Positions 24,804-34,171 of a stretch of 64,000 nt of DNA are shown one piece after another. Under the pieces are notes generated by a model. That model saw only the letters and a program-made list of their open reading frames with translations. It was not told where the DNA came from and did no database searches. Source of the DNA: Flaviramulus multivorans (GTDB lineage: Bacteria; Bacteroidota; Bacteroidia; Flavobacteriales; Flavobacteriaceae); NCBI RefSeq assembly GCF_021728415.1, contig NZ_JAKKDV010000001.1, positions 1,007,970 to 1,071,969 of the forward strand. Direction: 5' to 3'. Both the position numbers and the translations under genes were made by a program. The number at the start of each line of letters is the position of its first letter. The stretch's first letter is position 1.

Positions 24804-27620
24804 ATGGAAATTTACGCAACCATAATCATTGAGTTTATACTTGTTATATCAAGTATTCTTATTTTATTCAAACTCAGATCCAGGATTGGTCTGGCTCCTC
24901 TTTACATTGTTTTAGGAGCTTTACAATTTTTACAAGCCAATTTGGGAACTTCCTTTAGTTTCAGATTTTTTGATGATTACGTAATTTACCCAGGCTCCAT
25001 TATTTTATTTAGTGGGTTATTATTTGCAGTTTTATTAATTTATATAAAAGAAGGAGTTGCAAGCGCTCGAGCGCTTATTATAGGAGTTGTAATTTCAAAT
25101 GTCATCTTGTCTTTTGCATTCGAAATCACACATATACAGCAAGTAATAGGCAGTAAGCTTAATAATATAACAACCCCTTTATATTCTATTTATGATATAA
25201 ACTTTAAGTACTTATTTAGCGGAACCGCCATATTATTTATAGATTTTTTACTCATTGCAATTCTTTATCAGTACTTAATAACAAAATTTAAAAAGCTGCC
25301 TTATTTTATAATTTTGTTTATATCCTTATGGACTATTTTAATGTTTGATGCGTTTGCATTTAATTTAGCTTTATTTTATGGAACACCAACACTTAAAACA
25401 TCATTATTTAGCCATGTTTTAGGGAAATCTGTTGCAGCCACTTTATATGCTTTAACACTATATTTATATATTAAGTATTTAGACGGAGAAAAGGAAAAAT
25501 CAACTTTTATAGCTAAACAAGAAAGGGATATTTTTTCTATAATAAAGTATAGAAAACAATATGAAGACCTTAAAATTGAAAAAGCAAAAGTAGAGCGGAA
25601 ATTAACATCACAATTAGAAACTACTCTGCATAATATTTCAGATGGATTTGTATCACTTGATACTAATTGGTGTTATACCTATATAAATAATAAAGCAGCA
25701 GAATTTTTAGGAAAAACACCTGAAAGTTTACTTGGAAAACATATATGGACGGAGTTTCCGGATGGTGTAAATCGTTCTTTTTACAAAGTGTATTATGAGG
25801 CTGTTGAAACTCAAAGAACAATATATTTTGAAGACTATTATGAGCCCATGGATAAATGGTTTGAAAACAGGGTGTACCCGTCACCTGATGGCTTAACAAT
25901 TTATTTCACAGATATTACTGAGCAGAAAAAGGCAGGAATAGCTGTAAAAGAAAGTGAAAACCACATAAGAACCATTTTAGAAACAGAACCAGAGTGTATA
26001 AAACAACTTAATCGAAAGGGTGAATTGTTGTATATGAACCCTGCAGGGTTAGAAATGATTGAAGCAGATAACTTAGAAATGGTTAAAAACCAGTCTGTTT
26101 TAAACTTAGTATGTAAAGAACATCAAATGGCATTTAAAAAACTTATTGTCGATGTTTTTGAAGGTCAATCAAGGCAACTCATATTCCAAATTAAAGGTAT
26201 TAAAGGCACAAAAAGATGGTTAGAAACACATTCAGTTCCGTTTAGAGATACCGAAGGAAAAATTATTTCATTACTCGGTGTTACAAGAGATGTTACTGCT
26301 AGACGAGAAGCAGATACTAATAACCTAATGTTACTTTCTTTATTGGAAACCAGTGATGATTTTATTGGTTTAGCAGACTTAGAAGGCAAGCCCATTTATT
26401 TAAATGCTAATGGAAGAAAATTAGTTGGATTAGACGAAAATGAAAAACTGCCGGAATCCATTTCAGATTTTTTCCCGGTGGAATATCACGACACGATTGT
26501 AAATGAACACATGCCCAACATTTTTACTAAGAATAAGTGGAAAGGAGAAGCGCAGTTTAAAAGTTTTAAAACAGGCGATTTAATACCTATTGAGATGTCT
26601 GGTTTTTTAATACATGACAGTGCTACCAAAAAACCAATGGCATTGGGTATTGTAGCCACGGACGTTTCTAAGCGCAAACAAGCCGAAGAGGATTTAAAAA
26701 ATAGTGAGCTTTTATTCCGCCGATTAACGTCTAGCGCGCCAGTAGGGATTTTTCAGACAGATAAAGAAGGCTCGTGTAATTATGTGAATGAAGAGTGGTT
26801 AAATTATGCAGGTATGTCCTTTCATGATGCCTTGGGGTTTGGTTGGTCTAATGCCATATATGCAGAAGATAGAGAAAGAGTTGTTCAAGCTTGGCAGCAG
26901 TATGTTTTAACTGGAGGGGATTTTAATATAGAATTCAGATTTCAGAATAAAAAGAATAATAACATCACCTGGATATCAGTTAAGGCTGTTGAAACCTATG
27001 ATGCCAACAATAATTTGTATGGCTATATAGGTATGACTTTGGATATTACCAAGCGCAAGGAAATTGAAGATCAAATTAAAAGTAGCGAAAAATACCTCGA
27101 TAATATTATAAATAATATTGGAGACCCTGTATTTGTAAAAGACCATAAAAGCCGTTTGCTTTTAGTAAATGATGCTTTCTGTGAAATTTTCAACCTTTCA
27201 AGAGAAGATGTTATAGGTAAAACATTAGCAGAAAATGTTCCTCCAGAAGAAAGAGAAAGCTTTTTAAGTATAGATAAACATGTTATATCTACTGGAATTG
27301 AAAATATTAACGAAGAAACTTTAACATTAGAAGGAAAAGAAACGAAAATAATTTCTACAAAGAAAACTAGATTTATTGATAGTAAAAATAACAAGTTTTT
27401 AATAGGGATTATAAGAGATATCACCGACCGTAAGAAAGCTGAAGTTGAACTTGAGAATCACAGAAATAATCTTGAAGAATTAGTAGAAAAACGAACCGAA
27501 GAAGTTAATTTGAAAAATGAAGAGTTACAACGCATGAATAAATTGTTTGTAGGAAGAGAATTAAGAATGAAAGAACTTAAGAATATTATTAAAGACCTTC
27601 AGGATAAAAATGAGAATTAA
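24804..27620 (+). CDS. Membrane multi-PAS sensor protein without kinase domain
   Basis: The 938-aa protein begins with about seven hydrophobic helices (residues 1-225). The pattern recalls the VUT/YhhQ-like fold seen in some sensors, but this is a weak impression. A coiled coil at about 228-275 follows, then five PAS domains (about 270-372, 378-495, 500-622, 625-745, 750-870), several closing with DITxRK-type ends such as VTRDVTARREA and TLDITKRKEIE. The protein ends in a coiled coil (residues 875-938, LEELVEKRTEEVN). No HisKA, HATPase, GGDEF or other output domain is present. It heads an operon with a CHASE kinase 42 bp downstream, and its fourth PAS closely resembles the PAS of that kinase. 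It may act as a sensory partner forming a complex with it. Confidence 0.78.
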   Translation: MEIYATIIIEFILVISSILILFKLRSRIGLAPLYIVLGALQFLQANLGTSFSFRFFDDYVIYPGSIILFSGLLFAVLLIYIKEGVASARALIIGVVISNVILSFAFEITHIQQVIGSKLNNITTPLYSIYDINFKYLFSGTAILFIDFLLIAILYQYLITKFKKLPYFIILFISLWTILMFDAFAFNLALFYGTPTLKTSLFSHVLGKSVAATLYALTLYLYIKYLDGEKEKSTFIAKQERDIFSIIKYRKQYEDLKIEKAKVERKLTSQLETTLHNISDGFVSLDTNWCYTYINNKAAEFLGKTPESLLGKHIWTEFPDGVNRSFYKVYYEAVETQRTIYFEDYYEPMDKWFENRVYPSPDGLTIYFTDITEQKKAGIAVKESENHIRTILETEPECIKQLNRKGELLYMNPAGLEMIEADNLEMVKNQSVLNLVCKEHQMAFKKLIVDVFEGQSRQLIFQIKGIKGTKRWLETHSVPFRDTEGKIISLLGVTRDVTARREADTNNLMLLSLLETSDDFIGLADLEGKPIYLNANGRKLVGLDENEKLPESISDFFPVEYHDTIVNEHMPNIFTKNKWKGEAQFKSFKTGDLIPIEMSGFLIHDSATKKPMALGIVATDVSKRKQAEEDLKNSELLFRRLTSSAPVGIFQTDKEGSCNYVNEEWLNYAGMSFHDALGFGWSNAIYAEDRERVVQAWQQYVLTGGDFNIEFRFQNKKNNNITWISVKAVETYDANNNLYGYIGMTLDITKRKEIEDQIKSSEKYLDNIINNIGDPVFVKDHKSRLLLVNDAFCEIFNLSREDVIGKTLAENVPPEERESFLSIDKHVISTGIENINEETLTLEGKETKIISTKKTRFIDSKNNKFLIGIIRDITDRKKAEVELENHRNNLEELVEKRTEEVNLKNEELQRMNKLFVGRELRMKELKNIIKDLQDKNEN

Positions 27621-27662
27621 ATCAACTTTTAAAATAAGGGAATCATTTAACTGTGTTTTATC

Positions 27663-29810
27663 ATGAAGAGTAATGGATTCTTTCTTTTCTTAAAAAAACC
27701 TTTGGTAGCGGGACTCCTAGCTTTTATTGTGCTGTTTTCTATTTCCCAATATATAGCATATCAGAAGTATTTAATTAATGAAAATGAGCAAAAAAAAGAA
27801 ATTGATGCTCAGGTAAGTATAATAAAAGAAAAACTGCAAGCCTTAGTTATGTACAGCTACTCAGCAACTAAGGCACTAGCGTATATTGTAGAACGAAACG
27901 GAATACCCAACGATTTTGATAACATAGCAATTGATTTATTAGATAGACAAGAATATTTTGATGTAGTAGAGTTAGTTGATAGTACAGGTACAATCACACA
28001 TGTATATCCATTAAAGGATAATGAAGTTGTCGGTTTTAATATTATAAAAAGCAACGAAGCTATGAGTGGTGCGCTTGCCACCATAAAAAGAAAAGATTTT
28101 TTTGTTGCTGGTCCTGTTAATTTAAAGCAGGGAGGTGTTGGAATCATAAGTAGACAACCCATTTTTATAGATGATAAATTTTCAGGATTTTCGGCAGTGG
28201 TTACAAAACTTTCTACTTTTTTTAATGATTTAAATATTAATACTTCTAAAGATAAGCGCTTCGTTTACCAATTGTCAAGGGTAAATCCAAAAACAGGAAA
28301 AGAGGATTATTTTTTAGAAAGCGATGTAACACTTTTTAAAGAATCGGCGATACCTATTGAAATCCCTTTTGGCGAATGGAAACTATATGTTGCGCAAACC
28401 AAAAACTCTTTAAATACGGCAATATCGTTTTCAATAATTGGTTTTATAATTGCAATTCTTGGAGGTTTGGGTGTGTTTTATTTGATGGGGCAATCAGAGC
28501 GCGTAAGTAAACTTATAACTAGTAAACTAAAAGAGCAAGAAGCACAATTAAAACTTATACATGAAACCACAAGTGAGCAAATAAAAAAGAGTGAGTTATT
28601 GTATCGTAGTCTAACCTCTAACGCTCCAGTTGGAATTTTTAATGCAAATGAAAAAGGAGAATGTACTTATGTTAATGAGCAATGGATGGCATATTCTGGG
28701 TTGAATTTTGAAGAATCCATGGGAAGCGGTTGGCAAAACGCATTACACCCAAAAGATAAAGAAAGCGTAATTGAAGAATGGAAAGAATCACTTCTCAACA
28801 ACAATGATTTTATATCAGAATTCAGAATTCAGAATAAAGCAGGAAAAATTACTTGGGTAGCCGCAAAGGCAATTAAGCTCATGGACATAAATAACAATGA
28901 GTACGGATATATTGGCATTCTTTCTGATATTACCGAAAGGATTAATAATGAAAATGAATTGTTATTATATAAAAATAATTTAGAGAACTTGGTAAATTCA
29001 AGAACCGAAGAACTAAATGATAGTAAAGTAGCTCTATTAAACCTTTTGGAAGATATAAATGCCCAATCTGTTGAATTGGAAAAAGAAAAAGTAAAGGCGC
29101 AATCTGCCGATTTAATGAAATCTGCTTTTTTAGCCACTATGTCGCATGAGTTAAGAACTCCGATGAACTCTATTATAGGTTTTACTGGTATTTTATTAAA
29201 AGAATTAGCAGGACCATTAAATAAAGAACAAAAAAAGCAACTCGCTATGGTTAAAAATAGCGGCGTGCATTTGTTAGGCTTAATAAATGATATCTTAGAC
29301 ATCTCTAAAATTGAAGCAGGAAAATTAAAAGTAACATTTTACCCTTTTAACTACCTAGCTTCCTTAAAAAACACCGTAGATTTTTTATTGCCACAAGTAA
29401 CCGCTAAAGGACTTACTTTAAAAACGGAGGTTTTAGAAACTGAGATAACACTTGTAAGTGACGAAAGAAGGGTTGAACAAATCCTGCTTAACCTACTTTC
29501 AAATGCTATTAAATTCTCAGATGAAGGTACTATAATTGTAAAAGTGAACGTAAAAGATAATATTTTAACAACCCAGATAATTGATCAAGGTGTTGGAATT
29601 AGCGAAAAAAATCTCGTGAAGCTGTTTATGCCTTTTATTCAACTTGAATCGGGTCTTAGTCGTAATCACGAAGGCACAGGTTTAGGTCTCGCAATTAGTA
29701 AAAATTTAATTGAAAAATTAGGTGGAACTATTTCTGTACAAAGTAAGCTAGGAAAGGGTAGTACATTTACCTTTACTTTACCATTAGAAAATTACGACGA
29801 TAAAAATTAA
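27663..29810 (+). CDS. CHASE-PAS sensor histidine kinase
   Basis: The 715-aa kinase has an N-terminal transmembrane helix (about 12-31), an extracytoplasmic CHASE domain (about 35-255), a second helix (about 260-280) and a coiled coil. One PAS domain follows (about 310-435; SNAPVGIFNANEKGEC, YVNEQWMAYSG). Then come HisKA with His495 (ATMSHELRTPMNSIIG) and HATPase with NLLSNAIKFS, DQGVGI and GTGLGLAIS. It has no receiver, so it should pass phosphate to the stand-alone receiver or to the receiver of the large regulator encoded next. CHASE domains sense small molecules outside the cytoplasm. Confidence 0.9.
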   Translation: MKSNGFFLFLKKPLVAGLLAFIVLFSISQYIAYQKYLINENEQKKEIDAQVSIIKEKLQALVMYSYSATKALAYIVERNGIPNDFDNIAIDLLDRQEYFDVVELVDSTGTITHVYPLKDNEVVGFNIIKSNEAMSGALATIKRKDFFVAGPVNLKQGGVGIISRQPIFIDDKFSGFSAVVTKLSTFFNDLNINTSKDKRFVYQLSRVNPKTGKEDYFLESDVTLFKESAIPIEIPFGEWKLYVAQTKNSLNTAISFSIIGFIIAILGGLGVFYLMGQSERVSKLITSKLKEQEAQLKLIHETTSEQIKKSELLYRSLTSNAPVGIFNANEKGECTYVNEQWMAYSGLNFEESMGSGWQNALHPKDKESVIEEWKESLLNNNDFISEFRIQNKAGKITWVAAKAIKLMDINNNEYGYIGILSDITERINNENELLLYKNNLENLVNSRTEELNDSKVALLNLLEDINAQSVELEKEKVKAQSADLMKSAFLATMSHELRTPMNSIIGFTGILLKELAGPLNKEQKKQLAMVKNSGVHLLGLINDILDISKIEAGKLKVTFYPFNYLASLKNTVDFLLPQVTAKGLTLKTEVLETEITLVSDERRVEQILLNLLSNAIKFSDEGTIIVKVNVKDNILTTQIIDQGVGISEKNLVKLFMPFIQLESGLSRNHEGTGLGLAISKNLIEKLGGTISVQSKLGKGSTFTFTLPLENYDDKN

Positions 29811-29877
29811 GATTACACAATCAAATTTAATATATTTAGCTAGTAACATTCTGATATTAAATTTATTACCGTAAAGC

Positions 29878-30258
29878 ATGAAACCAACTATTTTAATAAT
29901 CGAGGATAATAAGCAAAATATGTATATGTTGTCATATCTACTAACAAAAAGTAGTTACAACGTATTGGAGGCTTATAATGGGGTTGATGGATTACAGTTA
30001 GCACATGCAAACCATCCCGAAATAATTTTAATCGACATTCAATTACCAGATATGGATGGTTATGAGATATGCCTTAAATTAAGACATAATGGGTTGCCCA
30101 AAAATACTACAATTATAGCAGTTACGTCTTACGCTATGGGAGGAGATAGAGAAAAGGCTATGGAAGCCGGAGCAGATGGTTATATAGAAAAGCCAATAAA
30201 TCCTGAAAAATTTGTGAGTCAGATGGAAAAAATTTATAATGCGAAAAAGGAGAATTAG
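29878..30258 (+). CDS. Stand-alone receiver protein (DivK/CheY-like)
   Basis: The 126-aa protein is a single receiver domain: IIEDNKQN acidic pocket, phosphoacceptor Asp53 (LIDIQLPDMDGYE), Thr/Ser in AVTSYAMGGD and Lys in IEKPINPEK. It has no output domain. The gene is 5 bp before the large sigma-54 regulator and 67 bp after the kinase, so it is likely a phosphate shuttle or sink in the same pathway. Confidence 0.92.
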   Translation: MKPTILIIEDNKQNMYMLSYLLTKSSYNVLEAYNGVDGLQLAHANHPEIILIDIQLPDMDGYEICLKLRHNGLPKNTTIIAVTSYAMGGDREKAMEAGADGYIEKPINPEKFVSQMEKIYNAKKEN

Positions 30259-30263
30259 CATAA

Positions 30264-33200
30264 ATGAAAACTATTTTAATCGTAGATGATACTTATGAAA
30301 ACCTTTATTTGCTTAAGGTAATACTGGAACAAGCAAATTACTCAGTAGTTGAGGCCAATGATGGAAAGGAAGGATTAGAAAAACTACACAAAAACAAAGT
30401 TGACTTAATTATTTCAGATATATTAATGCCAGTTATGGATGGCTATATGTTTTGTCAGGCATGTAAAAAAGATAAATCATTTAAAGACATCCCTTTTATT
30501 TTTTACACTTCTACCTATACCGAAAAACTTGATGAAGATTTTGCTTTAAAACTTGGTGCTGCTCATTTTTTAAGAAAACCAACAGACCCTGATGAAATAG
30601 TAAATTTAGTTCAAGGGTTGTTATCTGAAAACAAACCAGGTAAACAATCAAAAAAGCAAGTAAAATTTACTGAGAAAGAAGTTTTAAAGGAATATAGTGA
30701 ACGACTAATTAATAAACTTGAAGAAAAAAATTTAGATCTTGAAAATGAAGTAGCAGAGCGTATTAAAGCGCAAAAGGCATTAGTTAGTGAAAACGAAATT
30801 TTAGATTTAATAGCTAAAAACACTTCACTAGAAAAGATTTTTAATCATATTGTTTTAAATTATGAATCTCTTCACCCAGAGTACATGGGTTCCATTAGTA
30901 TACTTCAAAAGGATGGTGTTCATTTAGACCTTATTTCGGCTCCATCAATGCCAAAAACTTATAACCATGCTATTAAACGAGGCGTTATAGGTGAACAAGC
31001 GGGGTCGTGCGGAACAGCTGCATTTTTAAAAAAGCCAGTAATAGTTTCCGATATCAGTAAAGATAAATTATGGGCAGACTATAAAGATATTGCATTAGAG
31101 CACAATTTAAAATCATGTTGGTCTGTTCCTATATTTTCTGAAAATAAAACAGTGTTAGGTACCTTTGCTATTTATAGTAATTCAGTAAAAACACCTTCTA
31201 AAAATGATATACAAGAATTAAACTCTGCTGTAAAGCTTGCAAAAATAGCCATTGTAAAATATAACATAATGGCTGAAGTTAAAAAGAGGGAAGAATCCTA
31301 TAAATCTTTAGTAGATCAAGCTAGTGATGCGATAATTTCATATTCATTAGATGGCACTATTTATGACTTTAATAAAGCAGCAGCAAGCTCATTAGGATAC
31401 ACGGAAAATGAATTTTCAAAACTAAAATTTCAAGATTTTGTAGTTGGTCATATTATCCAAAATGACCAAAACAAAAAACTATTATCAGAGGGTATTGCCA
31501 TAACATATGAAAGACAGCTTAAACGTAAGGATAGTACTTTAATTGAAGCCGAAATATCAGCTAAACTACAAAATGACGGTAAGGTTTTAGGTATTGTTCG
31601 TGATATTACTGAATGGAAAAAAAATCTTAACGAAATAAAGCAGGCAAAAGAATTTTCCACTGGACTTTTAAAGTCCATGAATGAAGGGTTAGTTGTTTTA
31701 AACCTTAACTCAGAAATTGTTAGTGTGAATCCTTCATTTTGTGAAATGACTGGTTTTACTGAAAAAGAATTAATTGGACAAAAGCGACCGTATTCATTTT
31801 TACCCCCTGAATTAAAAGTAGAAAACGATAGGCGCTATCAATTGCTAAAAGAAGGTAAACCAATAAAGGATTTTGAAAGTGTTTATATACATAAAGATGG
31901 CACTCGTTTTCCTGTTCAAATATTTATTTCTAGCACATACAACGAAGACGGGGATAAAACAGCAGATTTTGCGACTGTTTTAGATATTACTGAACGTAGA
32001 AAAGCTGAAATTGCTTTAAAAGCTGCAAAAGAGTTTTCTGATAAGCTAATCATGTCGATGCAAGAAGGCTTATTAATTGTTAATCTTGAGGGGGAGATTA
32101 TAATGGTCAATAATTCTCTATGTGACATGCTTGGATATGCTAAGGAAGAGCTCATTGGGCTCAATTTACCTTATCCTTTTGCGAAAACGGAAGATTTAGA
32201 GTTAATGTTAGCAATAAAGGAAGATGTAGCAAAAGGTATTACAAAGTCTTTTGAGTTGGAGTTTTTTAGAAAGAATGGAGAGAAGTTTATAGCGTCATTT
32301 TTATCAGGAAACATTTTAGGTGATAATGGAGAAGTGATTGCATTGTTTGGCACGGTTAAGGATATTACGGAAGAGGACAAGGTTAAAAAAGCGTTAGAAG
32401 AAAAAGCCAAAACGTCTAATCAAAAAAAGGAAGTTATTTTGGAGTTAGCCAATCTTGTTGGTAAAAATTTTAATGAATCCTTAACTCAAATAACCAAGCT
32501 TTCTGCTCAAACTTTAAATGTTGAAAGAGTAGGTGTCTGGAGTTTTAACTCAGATAAAAGCGAAATTTTTTGCGAAAAGCAATTTAACCTTAAAAGCAAT
32601 TCGCATGAAAATGGAGCTATAATTAAACAAAGCGATAACCCCAATTATTTTAAAGCCTTAGAAAAAAATCAAACAATACGTATTAAAGACGCCCAAAATA
32701 ACGACATAACCAAAATGTTTGCAGAAGATTATTTAATACCGAATAATATAACATCTCTTATGGATGTGTTTATCAATAGTACTAAAGGGCATTATGGAGT
32801 AATTTGTTTTGAACATGTTGATAATACTCTGAGAGAATGGACTGCTGAAGATCAAGAATTTGCAACATCTATTGCCAATATAGTGTCGCTTATGATTGAA
32901 AGCTCTGAACGAAAATTAGCAGAAAATAAACTTGTTGTCACCAATGAAGAACTAAAAAAAGCAAATACAGAACTTAATATTTTACGTGAGCAATTAGAGC
33001 AAGAAAATGTTTATTTAAAGAATGAGTTAGACTTAGTTTTTAACTACGAAGACATGGTTTATGGCAGTGTAGAATTTAGTAATGTTTTAACTGAAGTTGA
33101 AAAAGTTGCTCCAACAAATGCTACTGTATTATTGTTAGGGGAATCTGGAACGGGAAAGGAGTTGTTGGCAAGAGCCATTCACAATACCAGCCTTCGAAAC

Positions 33201-33989
33201 AATAAACCTTTAATCAAGGTTAATTGTTCAGCTATTCCAAGAGAACTTATTGAAAGTGAGTTGTTTGGGCATAAAAAAGGTGCGTTTACAGGAGCCATAA
33301 GCGATAAAATAGGTAAGTTTGAATTAGCCGATGGAGGCACTTTATTTCTTGATGAAATAGGCGAACTACCGTTAGATATGCAGCCTAAAATATTAAGATT
33401 CTTGCAAGAAGGTGAAATTGAAGTCGTAGGTGGGACTTTACTTAAAAAGTTGGACGTAAGGGTTATAGCGGCTACAAATAGAAATCTTAAAGAGGAAATT
33501 GCTAAAAAACAATTTAGAGAAGACTTATATTTCCGACTAAATGTTTTTCCGATAGAAGTACCAGCACTTCGAAAACGAAAAGATGATATTCCACTGTTGG
33601 TAGAGCATTTTGTTGATAAGTTTAATAAAGCTTACGATAAGAATATTAAATATATCCCAGACGACACTATGAATCAACTTAAAGCCTATGAATGGCCTGG
33701 AAATATTAGAGAGCTTGAAAACTTAATAGAAAGAGCCGCTATATTAGCAAATACTGATACTTTGGTGATACCAGGTTTTGAATCTAAAACGCAAAAAACA
33801 AAGCTAACCATTAGTAATAATGATTTGTCATTAGACGCCGTTCAACGGAATCATATTTTTCAAGTTCTAGAACGTTGCAATTGGAAAATAAGTGGGCCAA
33901 AAGGAGCTTCAGCCTTATTAGATTTAAAACCGAGCACCTTGCGTGATAGAATGGCAAAACTAGGCATTTCTAAACCGGTAAAACAGTAA
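30264..33989 (+). CDS. Sigma-54 enhancer-binding regulator with REC, GAF and PAS sensors
   Basis: The 1241-aa protein has the following order: receiver (1-120, Asp52 in SDILMPVMDG), coiled coil (about 140-170), GAF (175-330), three PAS domains (345-450, 465-585, 590-710), a second GAF (715-885), coiled coil, AAA+ domain of the NtrC class (about 930-1160) and a Fis-type HTH (1193-1237). Walker A is GESGTGKELLAR at about 959. GAFTGA, the sigma-54 contact loop, is at about 1006. Walker B is GGTLFLDEIGELP. The HTH is NWKISGPKGASALLDLKPSTL. It should therefore bind enhancers and open RpoN promoters. Candidate sites lie directly after its stop codon. Other FhlA/NtrC-type proteins rarely carry six sensor domains in front of the AAA+ motor. 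Confidence 0.92.
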   Translation: MKTILIVDDTYENLYLLKVILEQANYSVVEANDGKEGLEKLHKNKVDLIISDILMPVMDGYMFCQACKKDKSFKDIPFIFYTSTYTEKLDEDFALKLGAAHFLRKPTDPDEIVNLVQGLLSENKPGKQSKKQVKFTEKEVLKEYSERLINKLEEKNLDLENEVAERIKAQKALVSENEILDLIAKNTSLEKIFNHIVLNYESLHPEYMGSISILQKDGVHLDLISAPSMPKTYNHAIKRGVIGEQAGSCGTAAFLKKPVIVSDISKDKLWADYKDIALEHNLKSCWSVPIFSENKTVLGTFAIYSNSVKTPSKNDIQELNSAVKLAKIAIVKYNIMAEVKKREESYKSLVDQASDAIISYSLDGTIYDFNKAAASSLGYTENEFSKLKFQDFVVGHIIQNDQNKKLLSEGIAITYERQLKRKDSTLIEAEISAKLQNDGKVLGIVRDITEWKKNLNEIKQAKEFSTGLLKSMNEGLVVLNLNSEIVSVNPSFCEMTGFTEKELIGQKRPYSFLPPELKVENDRRYQLLKEGKPIKDFESVYIHKDGTRFPVQIFISSTYNEDGDKTADFATVLDITERRKAEIALKAAKEFSDKLIMSMQEGLLIVNLEGEIIMVNNSLCDMLGYAKEELIGLNLPYPFAKTEDLELMLAIKEDVAKGITKSFELEFFRKNGEKFIASFLSGNILGDNGEVIALFGTVKDITEEDKVKKALEEKAKTSNQKKEVILELANLVGKNFNESLTQITKLSAQTLNVERVGVWSFNSDKSEIFCEKQFNLKSNSHENGAIIKQSDNPNYFKALEKNQTIRIKDAQNNDITKMFAEDYLIPNNITSLMDVFINSTKGHYGVICFEHVDNTLREWTAEDQEFATSIANIVSLMIESSERKLAENKLVVTNEELKKANTELNILREQLEQENVYLKNELDLVFNYEDMVYGSVEFSNVLTEVEKVAPTNATVLLLGESGTGKELLARAIHNTSLRNNKPLIKVNCSAIPRELIESELFGHKKGAFTGAISDKIGKFELADGGTLFLDEIGELPLDMQPKILRFLQEGEIEVVGGTLLKKLDVRVIAATNRNLKEEIAKKQFREDLYFRLNVFPIEVPALRKRKDDIPLLVEHFVDKFNKAYDKNIKYIPDDTMNQLKAYEWPGNIRELENLIERAAILANTDTLVIPGFESKTQKTKLTISNNDLSLDAVQRNHIFQVLERCNWKISGPKGASALLDLKPSTLRDRMAKLGISKPVKQ

Positions 33990-34002
33990 CGGAATACCGT
34001 TA
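33987..34002. promoter_or_regulatory. Candidate enhancer (UAS 1) for the sigma-54 regulator
   Basis: TAACGG-AATA-CCGTTA is a perfect inverted repeat that overlaps the stop codon of the regulator gene. Its core ACGGAATACCGT is the exact reverse complement of the core in UAS 2 (34029-34040). It lies about 155-170 bp before the predicted start of transcription at about 34158. Confidence 0.55.
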
Positions 34003-34010
34003 ATACATAT

Positions 34011-34058
34011 AACACCATGTAAATAGGCACGGTATTCCGTGTCTATTTACATGGTGTT
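34011..34058. terminator. 22-bp hairpin carrying candidate enhancer UAS 2 at its tip
   Basis: The arms at 34011-34032 and 34037-34058 match over 22 bp with a single G-T wobble, around a TATT centre. The tip is ACGGTATTCCGT (34029-34040), reverse complement of UAS 1. There is only a short T-stretch after it, so it may end the upstream transcript, present a protein site, or both. Confidence 0.6.
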
Positions 34059-34130
34059 TAATTTTCAAAAAATTTCCTAAACATCAGATAATCAATTATT
34101 TAATATCGTTCATTTTGCCAAAGTAGTATT

Positions 34131-34147
34131 TTGGCACGCCAGTTGTC
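34131..34147 (+). promoter_or_regulatory. Sigma-54 (RpoN) promoter
   Basis: TTGGCACG-CCAG-TTGTC matches the -24/-12 consensus TTGGCACR-N4-TTGCW with one change (GT for GC). The GG (34133-34134) and GT (34145-34146) are 12 bp apart as required. Transcription should start near 34158, 14 bp before the ATG at 34172. Confidence 0.75.
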
Positions 34148-34171
34148 GTATAATTTTACAATTAATGTAAG

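Noticed and set aside
24318..24804. tRNA-Asp as a prophage or island attachment site
   Set aside because: No integrase, no direct repeat of the tRNA 3' end and no phage genes were seen downstream; the following genes are signalling genes with normal base composition.
27071..27424. 117-codon antisense frame over the multi-PAS gene
   Set aside because: Same reason: shadow of a real gene, low-complexity hydrophobic product.
28829..29302. 157-codon antisense frame over the CHASE kinase gene
   Set aside because: Fully inside a well-supported kinase gene, Ser/Phe/Leu-rich as expected for the complement of AT-rich coding DNA.
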